Shown here piece after piece: positions 1-7,737 of a stretch of 64,000 nt of DNA. Position 1 is the stretch's first letter. The number at the start of each line of letters is the position of its first letter. The position numbers were made by a program, and so were the translations under genes. The stretch is from NCBI GenBank assembly GCA_052116865.1, contig JBQKKG010000006.1, positions 124,001-188,000 of the forward strand. Direction: 5' to 3'. Source of the DNA: CAUPWF01 sp963515125 (lineage in GTDB: Bacteria; Bacillota; Clostridia; Lachnospirales; Lachnospiraceae). The notes under the pieces were generated by a model. The model did not search any database. It was not told where the DNA came from and was given only the letters and a program-made list of their open reading frames with translations.

Positions 1-520
1 GGATAGGGAGTTGATGTTGGCGTGCATAGCTTACAGTCAACAATGTGGAATTAATCGTACCCAATTCACTAGAAGCAACAATGATAATATCAAGTTCTAA
101 ACGCTTTATAACATCAACCAGCATAAGAGGAGTGGTACCTGCCCGTAGTGGGCAGATGATTCCCCCACAACCTTCCACTAGTATAAAATCATGTTGTTGT
201 TGATGAAAACAATAATCGTTATATAGTTGTTCCAGTTCAATTTCTTTACCTTCCAGTTCAGATGCCAGATGTGGGGAAACGGGTGTTTGAAAAATATAAG
301 ATACAAGGGTAGAGGGTGAAGCAGATAATTGTGCAACATCACACACATATTTTGCATCTCCAGGAATGAGCATCTTGCCCTCCAGAGAAGCACCACTTAG
401 CGCAGGTTTATAATAGCCTGCGCTAATGTTATGTGTAACCAACTGTTTCATAATAAGTGCACTAATAAATGTCTTTCCAACGTCAGTGCCAGTCCCAGTA
501 ATAAAAATACCATGATTCAT
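1..520 (-). CDS. bioD: Dethiobiotin synthetase, 3' end cut by window edge
   Basis: ATP-dependent dethiobiotin synthetase closes the ureido ring of biotin from 7,8-diaminopelargonate and CO2 in the cytoplasm. Reading leftwards from the ATG at 520-518 the protein begins MNHGIFITGTGTDVGKT, which holds the P-loop (GTGTDVGKT) diagnostic of BioD; further on are KPALSGA and VEGCGGIICPL, matching the substrate loop and the second nucleotide-binding motif. About 173 codons are visible and the frame is still open at base 1, so the C-terminus lies outside the window. An AGAGGAGG ribosome site overlaps the end of bioY, whose stop is 15 bases upstream, so the two form an operon. The BioD call is firm; only the end is unseen. 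Confidence 0.93.
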   Translation of the reverse strand, partial: MNHGIFITGTGTDVGKTFISALIMKQLVTHNISAGYYKPALSGASLEGKMLIPGDAKYVCDVAQLSASPSTLVSYIFQTPVSPHLASELEGKEIELEQLYNDYCFHQQQHDFILVEGCGGIICPLRAGTTPLMLVDVIKRLELDIIIVASSELGTINSTLLTVSYARQHQLPI

Positions 521-535
521 ATAAATGCCTCCTCT

Positions 536-1099
536 TTAAATGGCTATTTTTAGGCTCTTTTTAAGACGATTTGCTAACAAAGCTGCAAGTATGCATAGAA
601 CAGTGTCACCTGGGATATCAAGTGGTAGTGATGCAAAAATAATCGTCCATAAAGAGGTGGTCTCTTGGATATATAAATTCAGCATAAAGTACTTATAAGT
701 AAAGCCAATCAGATAGGTAATCAGCATGCCAATTAGTGCGATTATGAAATAACGTTTAAAGGTGGTAGTTTGACTGTTACGACATAGAAATCCAACCACA
801 TAGGAAGTCGCGGCGAAACCTAAAAGATACCCAAAAGTTGGGCGGAAAATGTACTGAATTCCCCCTCCGGCGGCAAATATAGGAAATCCTACAAGTCCAA
901 TACAAATATAGGTAGTGACAGAAAGGGCGCCTAATTTGGGACCTAGTAACATTCCAGATAATAAGACAAATAAAAATTGTAATGTAAAATAGTCCATAAA
1001 GGGTACCGGTATTTGAATAAAGGCACCGATTGCAATCAGGGAAGTAAATAGTGCACATAATACAAGTTCTTTTGTTGTAACAGTTCTTTGATTTTTCAT
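536..1099 (-). CDS. bioY: BioY-family biotin transporter substrate-binding (S) component
   Basis: Integral membrane protein of 187 residues that captures biotin; in Firmicutes it usually works with the shared ECF module (EcfA, EcfA', EcfT), which is not encoded here. About six hydrophobic segments are visible, with the BioY hallmark region GLVGFPIFAAGGGIQYIFRP near residues 68-87 and a following FGYLLGF. The length matches the family (about 180-200). It is the first gene of a bioY-bioD operon with 15 bases between genes, so uptake and the penultimate synthesis step are co-regulated. A biotin-repressor-like operator lies over its promoter at 1151-1181. The start follows an AAGGAG ribosome site. 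Confidence 0.92.
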   Translation of the reverse strand: MKNQRTVTTKELVLCALFTSLIAIGAFIQIPVPFMDYFTLQFLFVLLSGMLLGPKLGALSVTTYICIGLVGFPIFAAGGGIQYIFRPTFGYLLGFAATSYVVGFLCRNSQTTTFKRYFIIALIGMLITYLIGFTYKYFMLNLYIQETTSLWTIIFASLPLDIPGDTVLCILAALLANRLKKSLKIAI

Positions 1100-1128
1100 A
1101 TAGTATCTCCTTATGTATAATTAATCAA

Positions 1129-1181
1129 AGTAAACCATAGAAAAAACTAAATGTCAACTAGAAACAATACAAGGTTAACAA
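1129..1181 (-). promoter_or_regulatory. bioY promoter with BirA-like operator
   Basis: On the minus strand TTGACA (1157-1152), a 17-base spacer and TTTACT (1134-1129) form a plausible sigma-A promoter for bioYD. Overlapping and extending upstream of the -35 box is the dyad TTGTTAACC, 13 bases, AGTTGACAT (1181-1151). The left half is identical to the Firmicutes BirA half-site; the right half matches 6 of 9 bases of GGTTAACAA. Binding of biotinyl-AMP-loaded BirA would block the -35 region. The repressor assignment is an inference from the motif and the gene context; birA itself is not in the window. Confidence 0.65.
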
Positions 1182-1187
1182 ATAAAC

Positions 1188-1228
1188 GTGACAACGTCAC
1201 AGAAAGAAAAACATTTATTTTATATAAT
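1188..1228 (+). promoter_or_regulatory. Crp/Fnr-type dyad and -10 box of the first thioredoxin gene
   Basis: GTGACAACGTCAC at 1188-1200 is a 13-bp GTGA-N5-TCAC dyad with centre at 1194. The -10 box TATAAT starts at 1223, 29 bases from the centre, which puts the dyad near -41, the class II activation position for Crp/Fnr proteins. No good -35 hexamer is present, as expected for an activated promoter. The same dyad at the same distance occurs before two other genes (2208-2248 and 60865-60905). The likely binder is the Crp/Fnr protein at 60112-60792. Confidence 0.7.
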
Positions 1229-1304
1229 ATGAAAAACAAAAGTGGTAACAATTAATATAATAAACCATAAAGAAGTTAACATAATAAGAAAAGGAGAATT
1301 TAAA

Positions 1305-1619
1305 ATGGCAGCAATTCAAGTAACAGGAGAAACATTTGATAAAGAGGTATTACAAGCAAAAGGACCTGTAGTAGTTGATTTTTGGGCAACGTGGTGTGGG
1401 CCATGCCAAGCACTACTACCACAAGTAGAAGCAATGGCAGATGAATTAACTGAGACAAAAGTATGTAAAATCAATGTTGATGACGAAAGACCATTAACAA
1501 GAAAATATAGAATTATGACAATTCCTTCCATTGTATTGTTTGAGAATGGGGTAGAAGTAAAGCGTTTAGTTAATCCAGAGTCAAAAGAAGTGATTATTAA
1601 GGAATTAGAATTAAAATAA
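1305..1619 (+). CDS. trxA: Thioredoxin
   Basis: Small cytoplasmic thiol-disulfide oxidoreductase of 104 residues. The active site WCGPC has its cysteines at about residues 31 and 34, and the cis-proline loop reads TIPSIVLF, both canonical. The start at 1305 is chosen because AAGGAG lies 8 bases before it; an upstream in-frame ATG at 1242 has no ribosome site and would add a tail foreign to the family. It is monocistronic, ending at a strong hairpin. A Crp/Fnr-type dyad sits at its promoter, matching the arrangement before the second thioredoxin gene at 60959. The two thioredoxins share the MAAI start and WCGPC but differ in sequence, so they are distinct paralogues. Confidence 0.95.
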   Translation: MAAIQVTGETFDKEVLQAKGPVVVDFWATWCGPCQALLPQVEAMADELTETKVCKINVDDERPLTRKYRIMTIPSIVLFENGVEVKRLVNPESKEVIIKELELK

Positions 1620-1647
1620 CAACTAAGACAACGTTGTAAGCGAACTT

Positions 1648-1685
1648 CACCCACAGTATTTTACCAATACTGTGGGTGTTCTTTG
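1648..1685 (+). terminator. Intrinsic terminator after trxA
   Basis: Perfect 13-bp stem (1648-1660 with 1666-1678) and TTACC loop, followed by a T-containing stretch. It lies 28 bases after the thioredoxin stop codon. Confidence 0.85.
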
Positions 1686-1858
1686 AAAAAGAATGAACGA
1701 CATATTCATAATTTATTTACAAATGTTTCATCTAAGCATCACATTTAAAACACAATTTCAAAGTATACTATGAACTATAGTAGTTACTACATATCAAAGG
1801 GGTCCCGACTAACAATTACTAGCCGTATATCGACTATTAACATATATCTTTTTCATAA

Positions 1859-1880
1859 TGCCAGTGCATATGCACTGGCA
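1859..1880. repeat. 22-bp perfect palindrome in a gene-poor stretch
   Basis: TGCCAGTGCA followed by its continuation forms a perfect 22-bp self-complementary sequence centred on TATA at 1869/1870. It lies about 50 bases beyond the stop of the minus-strand DUF6132-like gene and could act as its transcript-end hairpin, though there is no T-tract on either side; a protein-binding site is the alternative. Apart from this and the trxA terminator I see nothing functional between 1686 and 1931; the plus-strand open frame there is antisense and has no ribosome site. Confidence 0.5.
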
Positions 1881-1931
1881 CTTTCTCCGTTCTGGACTTT
1901 GAACAACAATCTGTTGTTAGTTACACGCTCC

Positions 1932-2171
1932 TCATCCAAAATGGTTCTTAGAATCGCCATCGGAATGGCTTCCATCATCCTTTGAGAATATCACTGATAA
2001 TAGGAAACCAAATACCATTCCAAATATAGTGGTTAGATAAGGATTTGCAGTGATTGCTCACGTACCTGTAGCACAACCTACCTGCAGGTAATAGACATAT
2101 CCAATAATTCCACCTACAGTGATAAAGAGTATTGTTTTTAAAATCTTTAACCATTTTGATTTATTATTCAT
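1932..2171 (-). CDS. DUF6132-like small membrane protein with in-frame UGA (selenocysteine candidate or nonsense mutation)
   Basis: From the ATG at 2171 (AAAGGAGG ribosome site) the frame reads 79 codons with one internal TGA at codon 38 (bases 2060-2058). Before it come a transmembrane helix and GYVYYLQVGCATGT; after it come AITANPYLTTIFGMVFGFLL and a polar tail. From memory, the DUF6132 family has the motif GCxxGTCPITSNP, in which the residue after GT is a conserved cysteine. Here that exact position is UGA. The frame is otherwise intact on both sides and full length, which fits selenocysteine insertion; a recent nonsense mutation is the alternative. I could not find a convincing SECIS hairpin just after the UGA. 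Members of this family often neighbour rhodanese or thioredoxin genes, as here (trxA). A Crp/Fnr-type dyad lies at the promoter. Confidence 0.6.
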
Positions 2172-2207
2172 AAAAGACCTCCTTTATATCCAATCTTTGT
2201 TACAGTT

Positions 2208-2248
2208 ACTATACCTTTTTAGGCTATACAAATATGTGACAATATCAC
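2208..2248 (-). promoter_or_regulatory. Crp/Fnr-type dyad and -10 box of the DUF6132-like gene
   Basis: GTGATATTGTCAC on the minus strand (2248-2236, centre 2242) is a GTGA-N5-TCAC dyad. TATAGT (2213-2208) lies 29 bases from the centre, the same distance seen at both thioredoxin promoters. Orientation and spacing assign it to the minus-strand gene starting at 2171 rather than to the plus-strand gene at 2344. Confidence 0.65.
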
Positions 2249-2343
2249 CAAAGACCTTAAATTTAATAGTTATTTAATTGATATTTTATGGAAACCACTA
2301 TATAGTAACTTACTATCTATATTTACAGAAAAGAGGGACCTAT

Positions 2344-3780
2344 GTGAAACTAAGATATATAAAAAAGGCAATAGGTATTACGGCAATCGTATATATTTGC
2401 TATTTGCTTGTTGGCGCGCTTGCTCCATTTGTTCATCAAAAAGAGGTCACTGCAACGGACACTGAGGGGACATCAAGGTATTATGGAACATCAGAATCGG
2501 TAGATAGAGCTGCGATTGTTGAGACGAACAAAGACGCCTTAGATACACGTATTCGCATGATTGAACGAGCAACTCATAGTATTGTATTGTCAACATTTGA
2601 TATGAGGGAAGGTAAAAGTTCTAAACAAATAGGAGCAGCTCTGCTTGCAGCATCTGACCGAGGTGTAAAGGTGAAGATATTGGTGGATGGCATTAGCGGA
2701 ATGATTCGTATGGAAGGAAGTCCATTCTTTTACGCATTGGCAAGTTATCCAAATATAGAAATTCGTATTTATAACAAGCCAAATCTAGCAAAACCTTGGA
2801 CATTTAATGGGAGAATGCACGACAAATATTTGATTGTAGATGATAAATACTATTTAGTAGGAGGTCGGAATACGTTCGATTATTTTCTGGGAGAATATGG
2901 ATCTAAAAATAAGAGCTATGATCGAGAGGTGCTGATTTATAATACAGCCAATGGATCTACTTCAAATACGGAAAGTTCAATACATGAATTATACACCTAT
3001 TTTGAATCTGTTTGGGAATCCCAATATTGCGTTGACTTTCATAAGGATGAGAAGTTGCAAAAAAGAGAAAAGGTGGCTGCGCAGATCTCAATGTTAAGAG
3101 AACAATATGAAAGTATGAAGAACAAACACAAGGAATGGTTTGATCACCAATATTCCTTTGAAGAACATACAGTACCAACCCAAAAAGTATCTTTGATATC
3201 AGGAGAAACCCACATTTATGGAAAAGAACCTCTTGTTTGGAAGGAATTAAGTGCATTAATGAAGCAAGCAGAGGAAAGAGTTACGTTTCACACCCCTTAT
3301 GCAGTGTTGGGTACAGAGATGTATAAGGACTTGAAAGAAATATCAAAGAAAGTAGCAGATTTCAATCTGGTAATCAACGACGTAGGGACTGGAGATAACT
3401 TTGTAGCTACTAGTGATTACTTAAGGCATAAAGAGGAGATTCTAGCAACTGGAGTAACCGTAAAAGAATTTGTCGGAACACATTCAAGTCATGGGAAGTC
3501 TTTAATCATAGATGATCGAATATCCATTGTTGGATCTTATAATTTTGATCTGCGCAGTACTTATATGGATACGGAGCTAATGGTAGTTGTGGATAGTGTA
3601 GAGCTTAACCAAGAACTAGAACGCTATTTTCAATTTTTTGAGGACCAAACTAGAACCATGATAAATGGCACTGGTTCTATAGATAATTATGAAATAGAAA
3701 TGGTGGAAATAGAACCAGTTCAATTAATGGCATGGAAGGTTGTCGGTTTTATCTTGCAGCCATTTCGCTTTGTGATCTGA
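2344..3780 (+). CDS. Phospholipase D family protein, membrane-anchored (cardiolipin-synthase-like)
   Basis: Protein of 478 residues with one N-terminal membrane helix (about residues 9-31) and two PLD-type HxK motifs: MHDKYLIVDD near residue 159 and SHGKSLIIDD near residue 383, each followed by the usual GGRN or GSYN. This pair defines the phosphatidyltransferase/phospholipase D superfamily, where both histidines form one active site. Cardiolipin synthase is the commonest role, but a second N-terminal helix typical of bacterial Cls is missing, so a phospholipase or other phosphodiesterase remains possible. The start is taken as GTG at 2344 with AGAGGG just upstream; a TTG at 2278 would add 22 residues without a good ribosome site. 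Confidence 0.8.
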   Translation: MKLRYIKKAIGITAIVYICYLLVGALAPFVHQKEVTATDTEGTSRYYGTSESVDRAAIVETNKDALDTRIRMIERATHSIVLSTFDMREGKSSKQIGAALLAASDRGVKVKILVDGISGMIRMEGSPFFYALASYPNIEIRIYNKPNLAKPWTFNGRMHDKYLIVDDKYYLVGGRNTFDYFLGEYGSKNKSYDREVLIYNTANGSTSNTESSIHELYTYFESVWESQYCVDFHKDEKLQKREKVAAQISMLREQYESMKNKHKEWFDHQYSFEEHTVPTQKVSLISGETHIYGKEPLVWKELSALMKQAEERVTFHTPYAVLGTEMYKDLKEISKKVADFNLVINDVGTGDNFVATSDYLRHKEEILATGVTVKEFVGTHSSHGKSLIIDDRISIVGSYNFDLRSTYMDTELMVVVDSVELNQELERYFQFFEDQTRTMINGTGSIDNYEIEMVEIEPVQLMAWKVVGFILQPFRFVI

Positions 3781-3801
3781 GTGGACAATAGGAAGCGTTA
3801 T

Positions 3802-3858
3802 AAAATGCAAGAACCAGTATGAGGTATTATACTACCTCATAACTGGTTCTTGCATTTT
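3802..3858. terminator. Bidirectional terminator between convergent genes
   Basis: Long near-perfect hairpin flanked by A-run on the left and T-run on the right: TGCAAGAACCAGT and ATGAGGTA pair with their complements around a short loop. It serves the plus-strand PLD gene and overlaps the last codons of the minus-strand gene ending at 3827. Confidence 0.85.
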
Positions 3859-4696
3859 CAAAGTGACAGATTTCTTTTCCATTGTTGAATAACCAACATT
3901 CCATGAGGCCGCATAGTTCTTCCTTTACAGTACGTCGCATAAGACCAACTTGAGGTGCAAGAAGTGGCTGACCAGTGGGATGATGTAGCTGTATTATTAA
4001 AATGAGGTTCTTTTGTTTAATAATCAACATAGATGGGGTGTTCAGTACTATTTGTGCACCTAAATAAGTTGCGATACGAAATAATTGGTGATCACATAAA
4101 ATGCAATTGATTGTACCGGTAAATGAGGTCTTTCCCAGTGGGATGGTTGCTACGGCAGAAAAAAGTGAGATCGTAGGATTGGTATTATGCAGACATTGTA
4201 CCCAACGATACTGGCTTGGAAATGAACTGCCATAGTCTGATTCAATATATCCAGTACCATCTGTAAAATCTAGCACGCTACTATTTAATGTCACATGTCC
4301 AGCGACCGTGTGCTGCATACTTATGATATCGTGCTTACATTCCATACCAGGAACCTTGGAAAATGGCCCCATTATGGACGGCGAGATGTGATAAAATGCA
4401 CCATATTTCAGAGCGCCTTTTAAGGATAAAGTATCAGTATGGATGTCTAGTAATATGCCATTTTCCGTAAAGTAGTTTTTATCAATCTGTAGTATAAAGG
4501 GAGAACGTTGTAGGTGAAATTGTTCCGTAGAAAATGTCACATAATAGGAATGATGTGGTGTTATAATCTGTATAAATGCTTCAGTATTGCCGGAGCGAGA
4601 AAGACTAATTCCGGGAATCACAGACAACAGCGAGGTACTAGATTGGTGTTTGAAATACCAACCCTCAAAATAATTTCTGGATTTTAATTTAGACAT
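3827..4696 (-). CDS. Tocopherol cyclase-like family protein
   Basis: Protein of 289 residues beginning MSKLKSRNYFEGWYFKHQ. The YFEGWYFKH opening, the following VIPGIS, and the central SDYGSSFPSQYRWVQC are characteristic of the tocopherol-cyclase-like family (PF14249), which is widespread in Clostridia that make no tocopherol; the biochemical role there is unknown. No signal peptide or membrane helix is evident, so it is probably cytoplasmic. The start at 4696 has AAGGAG 10 bases upstream; the longer frame to 4804 has no ribosome site. The gene is monocistronic and convergent with the PLD gene. Confidence 0.75.
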   Translation of the reverse strand: MSKLKSRNYFEGWYFKHQSSTSLLSVIPGISLSRSGNTEAFIQIITPHHSYYVTFSTEQFHLQRSPFILQIDKNYFTENGILLDIHTDTLSLKGALKYGAFYHISPSIMGPFSKVPGMECKHDIISMQHTVAGHVTLNSSVLDFTDGTGYIESDYGSSFPSQYRWVQCLHNTNPTISLFSAVATIPLGKTSFTGTINCILCDHQLFRIATYLGAQIVLNTPSMLIIKQKNLILIIQLHHPTGQPLLAPQVGLMRRTVKEELCGLMECWLFNNGKEICHFENARTSYEVV

Positions 4697-4784
4697 GTTC
4701 GGTATGCTCCTTATCGATTTCTTTCTTATTAAATTAGTATATCCTTTTTGTATCCTCTTATAACTACTTATTAGAAAATCTACT

Positions 4785-4813
4785 TTGCCAAGCAAAAAAT
4801 ACAATGCTATGAT
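4785..4813 (+). promoter_or_regulatory. Promoter of the BMP/nucleoside transporter operon
   Basis: TTGCCA (4785-4790), 17-base spacer, TATGAT (4808-4813), about 70 bases before the lipoprotein start. Just downstream is a tandem AGTGCTAT/AGTGCTAC repeat of unknown meaning. I see no purine riboswitch fold in the leader. Confidence 0.6.
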
Positions 4814-4881
4814 TAGTGCTATAGTGCTACACTAGTTTTTCAATCTAGATAGCTACAATATTCAGAGGAGGAAATAAAATT

Positions 4882-6051
4882 ATGAAGAAGAAAATGTTAG
4901 GTGCGTTGTTAGCTGTAGCAATGGTGAGTACTCTTATTGCTGGTTGCGGAAAACAACAGGCTACAACCGAAGACAAAAAAGAAGACACAAAGACAGAAGA
5001 TAGCAAAGGCAAGTTTGATCCTATTGCAAAAGAAGACATTAAAATTGGTGTTATACATATTACTGACCCTGCTGAAGGATCTGGTTATACCTATACACAT
5101 GACCAGGGTATCGTAGCTATGCAGAAAGAAATAGGCTTATCAGATGATCAAATCATTCGTAAGAACAATATTGATGATTCCGATCCTACAGCTACAGAGA
5201 CAGCTATTAGAGAATGTATCGAAGATGGAGCAAATGTAATCTTTGCTACTAGCTTTAACTACATGGACACTGTAGAAGCATTAGCAGAAGAATATCCAGA
5301 CGTAATCTTTTCACATGGTACAGGATACAAATCAAATGATACAAACTTTAATAATTATTTTGGACGTATTTATCAAGCAAGATATTTATCCGGTATCGTT
5401 GCAGGTATGAAGACTGAGAGTAACTTGATTGGTTATGTTGCAGCTATGGGTTCTGAAAATTCAGAGGTAACAGGTGGTATTGATGCATTTGCTATGGGTG
5501 TTGAATCTGTAAATCCAGATGCGAAAGTATTTGTAAAAGTTACCAATAGTTGGTTCTCACCTACAGAAGAAACAAATGCAGCAAAAGCTCTTATTGCAGA
5601 GGGCTGTGATGTAATTGCACAACACTGTGATACACCAAATCCACAGACAGAAGCTGAGAGTGCTGGTGTATATGGAGTTGGATATAATTCTGATATGAGT
5701 AAAGATGCACCTAAGGCAACTTTGACATCAGTAGTATGGAATTGGGGCGTATATTATACACAAGCAGTACAACAAGTAATTGACGGAACATGGACACCAG
5801 AAAATTACTTTGGTGGAATGGAAGATGGTCTTGTAGAGATTGCATCACTTAATAAAGAACTTTGTGCAGAAGGTACAGAGGAAAAAGTGGAAGAAGCTAA
5901 AAAGAAAATTATGGACGGAAGCTTTAACGTATTTGATGGTGTGATAGAGACAAATTCTGGAGAAAAAGTTGGAAAAGAAGGTAGTACACTAGATGATGCT
6001 ACAATTACTGGTGGAATTGATTGGTATTACAAAAATGTAGAAGTTAAATAA
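4882..6051 (+). CDS. BMP-family (basic membrane lipoprotein) nucleoside ABC transporter binding protein
   Basis: Lipoprotein of 389 residues with a type II signal peptide ending LIAGC (Cys22). The mature part has the BMP/Med fold signature regions: DDSDPTATETAIRECIEDGANVIFATSF, FGRIYQARYLSGIVAG, AAMGSENSEVTGGIDAF, and CDVIAQHCD. Such proteins (for example PnrA and NupN) bind purine nucleosides at the outer membrane face. The gene leads a four-gene set, followed by a two-domain ATPase and two permeases in the standard bmp-nupOPQ order. A hairpin at 6103-6150 between it and the ATPase probably gives an excess of binding protein. The start is fixed by AGAGGAGG. Confidence 0.92.
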   Translation: MKKKMLGALLAVAMVSTLIAGCGKQQATTEDKKEDTKTEDSKGKFDPIAKEDIKIGVIHITDPAEGSGYTYTHDQGIVAMQKEIGLSDDQIIRKNNIDDSDPTATETAIRECIEDGANVIFATSFNYMDTVEALAEEYPDVIFSHGTGYKSNDTNFNNYFGRIYQARYLSGIVAGMKTESNLIGYVAAMGSENSEVTGGIDAFAMGVESVNPDAKVFVKVTNSWFSPTEETNAAKALIAEGCDVIAQHCDTPNPQTEAESAGVYGVGYNSDMSKDAPKATLTSVVWNWGVYYTQAVQQVIDGTWTPENYFGGMEDGLVEIASLNKELCAEGTEEKVEEAKKKIMDGSFNVFDGVIETNSGEKVGKEGSTLDDATITGGIDWYYKNVEVK

Positions 6052-6102
6052 CGCTTGCTAAAATAATTCTATATAATCTTAAAAAAAGATGTTATAATTT
6101 AT

Positions 6103-6150
6103 AAGGGTATTGCAAAATGATATATGATAATTTTGTAATACCCTTTAAAA
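6103..6150 (+). terminator. Intercistronic terminator-like hairpin
   Basis: Inverted repeat AAGGGTATTGCAAAAT ... ATTTTGTAATACCCTT with an 11-base loop, between the binding-protein gene and the ATPase gene. Partial termination here would set the stoichiometry of the transporter parts. Confidence 0.7.
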
Positions 6151-6198
6151 TGTGTAAATAAAGCTACAATTGAGAAACTGATGTAAAGGAAAAGAGGG

Positions 6199-7737
6199 AT
6201 GATACACTTGACGCAAGAAATGAAAAATGCCATTGAATTAAAAGGAATAACAAAAACTTTTGGTACAGTAGTGGCAAATGATAATATTGATTTGACTGTA
6301 AGACGTGGAGAAATTCTAGCATTACTTGGTGAAAATGGTTCTGGAAAAACTACACTTATGAATATGATATCTGGCATATATCACCCAGATGCAGGTACCA
6401 TTCATGTGAATGGCAAAGAGGTGATGATTAATTCACCAATTGATGCGAATCAGCTAGGAATTGGAATGATACATCAACATTTCAAATTAGTCGATGTATT
6501 TAGCGCCATGGATAACGTGGTGTTAGGAGCAAAAGAAAAAAAGGTAAAGAGTAAAGTATTAAAGGATCGGATTGTAGAGATTACAAATAAATTTGGGCTA
6601 GAGGTTGAACCAGAAAAGAAGATCTATAATATGTCTGTCAGTGAAAAACAGACGGTAGAGATATTGAAAGTATTATATCGTGGAGCAGATATTTTGATAC
6701 TGGATGAACCAACGGCTGTACTTACGCCACAGGAAACACAAAAGCTCTTTACTATTCTACGGAAAATGAAAGAGCAAGGAAGTGCCATAATTATTATTAC
6801 CCATAAATTACATGAGGTTATGGAAATTAGTGATCGAGTAACGATTTTACGAAAAGGTCAAAGTATTGATACTGTTATTACGGCAAAAACCAATGAAAAA
6901 GAATTGACGGAGTTAATGGTGGGTAGGCCAGTGACGTTAGAGATTGAACGACCAGAATGCGAAGAAGTGCATAAATGTCTTAAAATTGTAGACTTGACAG
7001 TAGAAAAGGAAGATGGTTCACTTGCACTGGATGACGTGTCATTTGATTTGAAGTCAGGGGAAATTCTTGGTGTTGCAGGGATTGCAGGAAGTGGTCAAAA
7101 GGAACTGTGTGAAACGATTGCAGGGCTGATGAAAGTGAAAGCTGGAGCGATTCTTTATAAGAAACAAAATATCGTTGGAATGAATGCAAGAGATATCAGT
7201 AAACTGGGAATTAGTATGAGCTTTGTTCCAGAAGATCGTCTTGGAATGGGGTTAGTTGCCTCTATGGGGATGGTAGACAATATGTTATTGAAGACCTATG
7301 ATCAAAATAAAGGACCTTTTGTAGATCGTAAGCCGGCAAAAGAATTAGCAGAAAAATTAAAAGAAAAATTAGAGATTAAAACACCGAGTGTAGATACTCC
7401 GGTACGACTAATGTCAGGTGGCAATGTACAGAAGGTGTTATTGGGGCGAGAAATAGAATCAGAACCTTCTGTATTAATTACTGCTTACCCAGTTAGAGGG
7501 TTAGATATTAATTCATCTTATAATATATATGATTTATTAAATGAACAAAAAAAGAAAAATGTTGCAGTATTATTTATTGGAGAAGATTTGGACGTGTTAC
7601 TTCAGATATCTGACAGATTAATGGTTTTGTGTCATGGAGAAGTGACCGGAATTGTAGATACAAAGTGTACAACAAAAGAAGAAATCGGCTTGATGATGGC
7701 AGGTAAAATGCAGGAGGGGAGAAAGACAGATGACTAA
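6199..7737 (+). CDS. Nucleoside ABC transporter ATP-binding protein (two fused ATPase domains)
   Basis: Protein of 512 residues with two nucleotide-binding domains. The first has GENGSGKTT (Walker A), the signature MSVSEKQ and LILDEPTAVL (Walker B). The second has the degenerate GIAGSGQKE, SGGNVQK and LITAYPVRGLD, exactly as in sugar/nucleoside carbohydrate-uptake-2 type ATPases such as NupO. It energises the two permeases that follow and overlaps the first of them by 8 bases, so they are translationally coupled. The ATG at 6199 follows AAAGGA; a TTG at 6208 preceded by AGAGGG is an alternative start. Substrate specificity is inferred from the BMP protein next door. Confidence 0.92.
   Translation: MIHLTQEMKNAIELKGITKTFGTVVANDNIDLTVRRGEILALLGENGSGKTTLMNMISGIYHPDAGTIHVNGKEVMINSPIDANQLGIGMIHQHFKLVDVFSAMDNVVLGAKEKKVKSKVLKDRIVEITNKFGLEVEPEKKIYNMSVSEKQTVEILKVLYRGADILILDEPTAVLTPQETQKLFTILRKMKEQGSAIIIITHKLHEVMEISDRVTILRKGQSIDTVITAKTNEKELTELMVGRPVTLEIERPECEEVHKCLKIVDLTVEKEDGSLALDDVSFDLKSGEILGVAGIAGSGQKELCETIAGLMKVKAGAILYKKQNIVGMNARDISKLGISMSFVPEDRLGMGLVASMGMVDNMLLKTYDQNKGPFVDRKPAKELAEKLKEKLEIKTPSVDTPVRLMSGGNVQKVLLGREIESEPSVLITAYPVRGLDINSSYNIYDLLNEQKKKNVAVLFIGEDLDVLLQISDRLMVLCHGEVTGIVDTKCTTKEEIGLMMAGKMQEGRKTDD

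Noticed and set aside
1770..1985. 71-codon plus-strand open frame
   Set aside because: It has no ribosome site, lies antisense to the DUF6132-like gene end and contains a perfect palindrome; its amino acid sequence looks random.
2020..2060. SECIS hairpin after the UGA
   Set aside because: Only weak pairings (CAAA with TTTG, a 4-bp stem over the UGA) were found, without the guanosine-bearing apical loop typical of bacterial SECIS elements.
2051..2062. GTGA-TTGC-TCAC, resembling a fourth Crp/Fnr site
   Set aside because: The spacing is N4, not N5, it lies within a coding frame and no -10 box is placed 29 bases away.
4697..4881. Purine riboswitch before the nucleoside transporter operon
   Set aside because: The conserved core of purine riboswitches and a following terminator could not be found.
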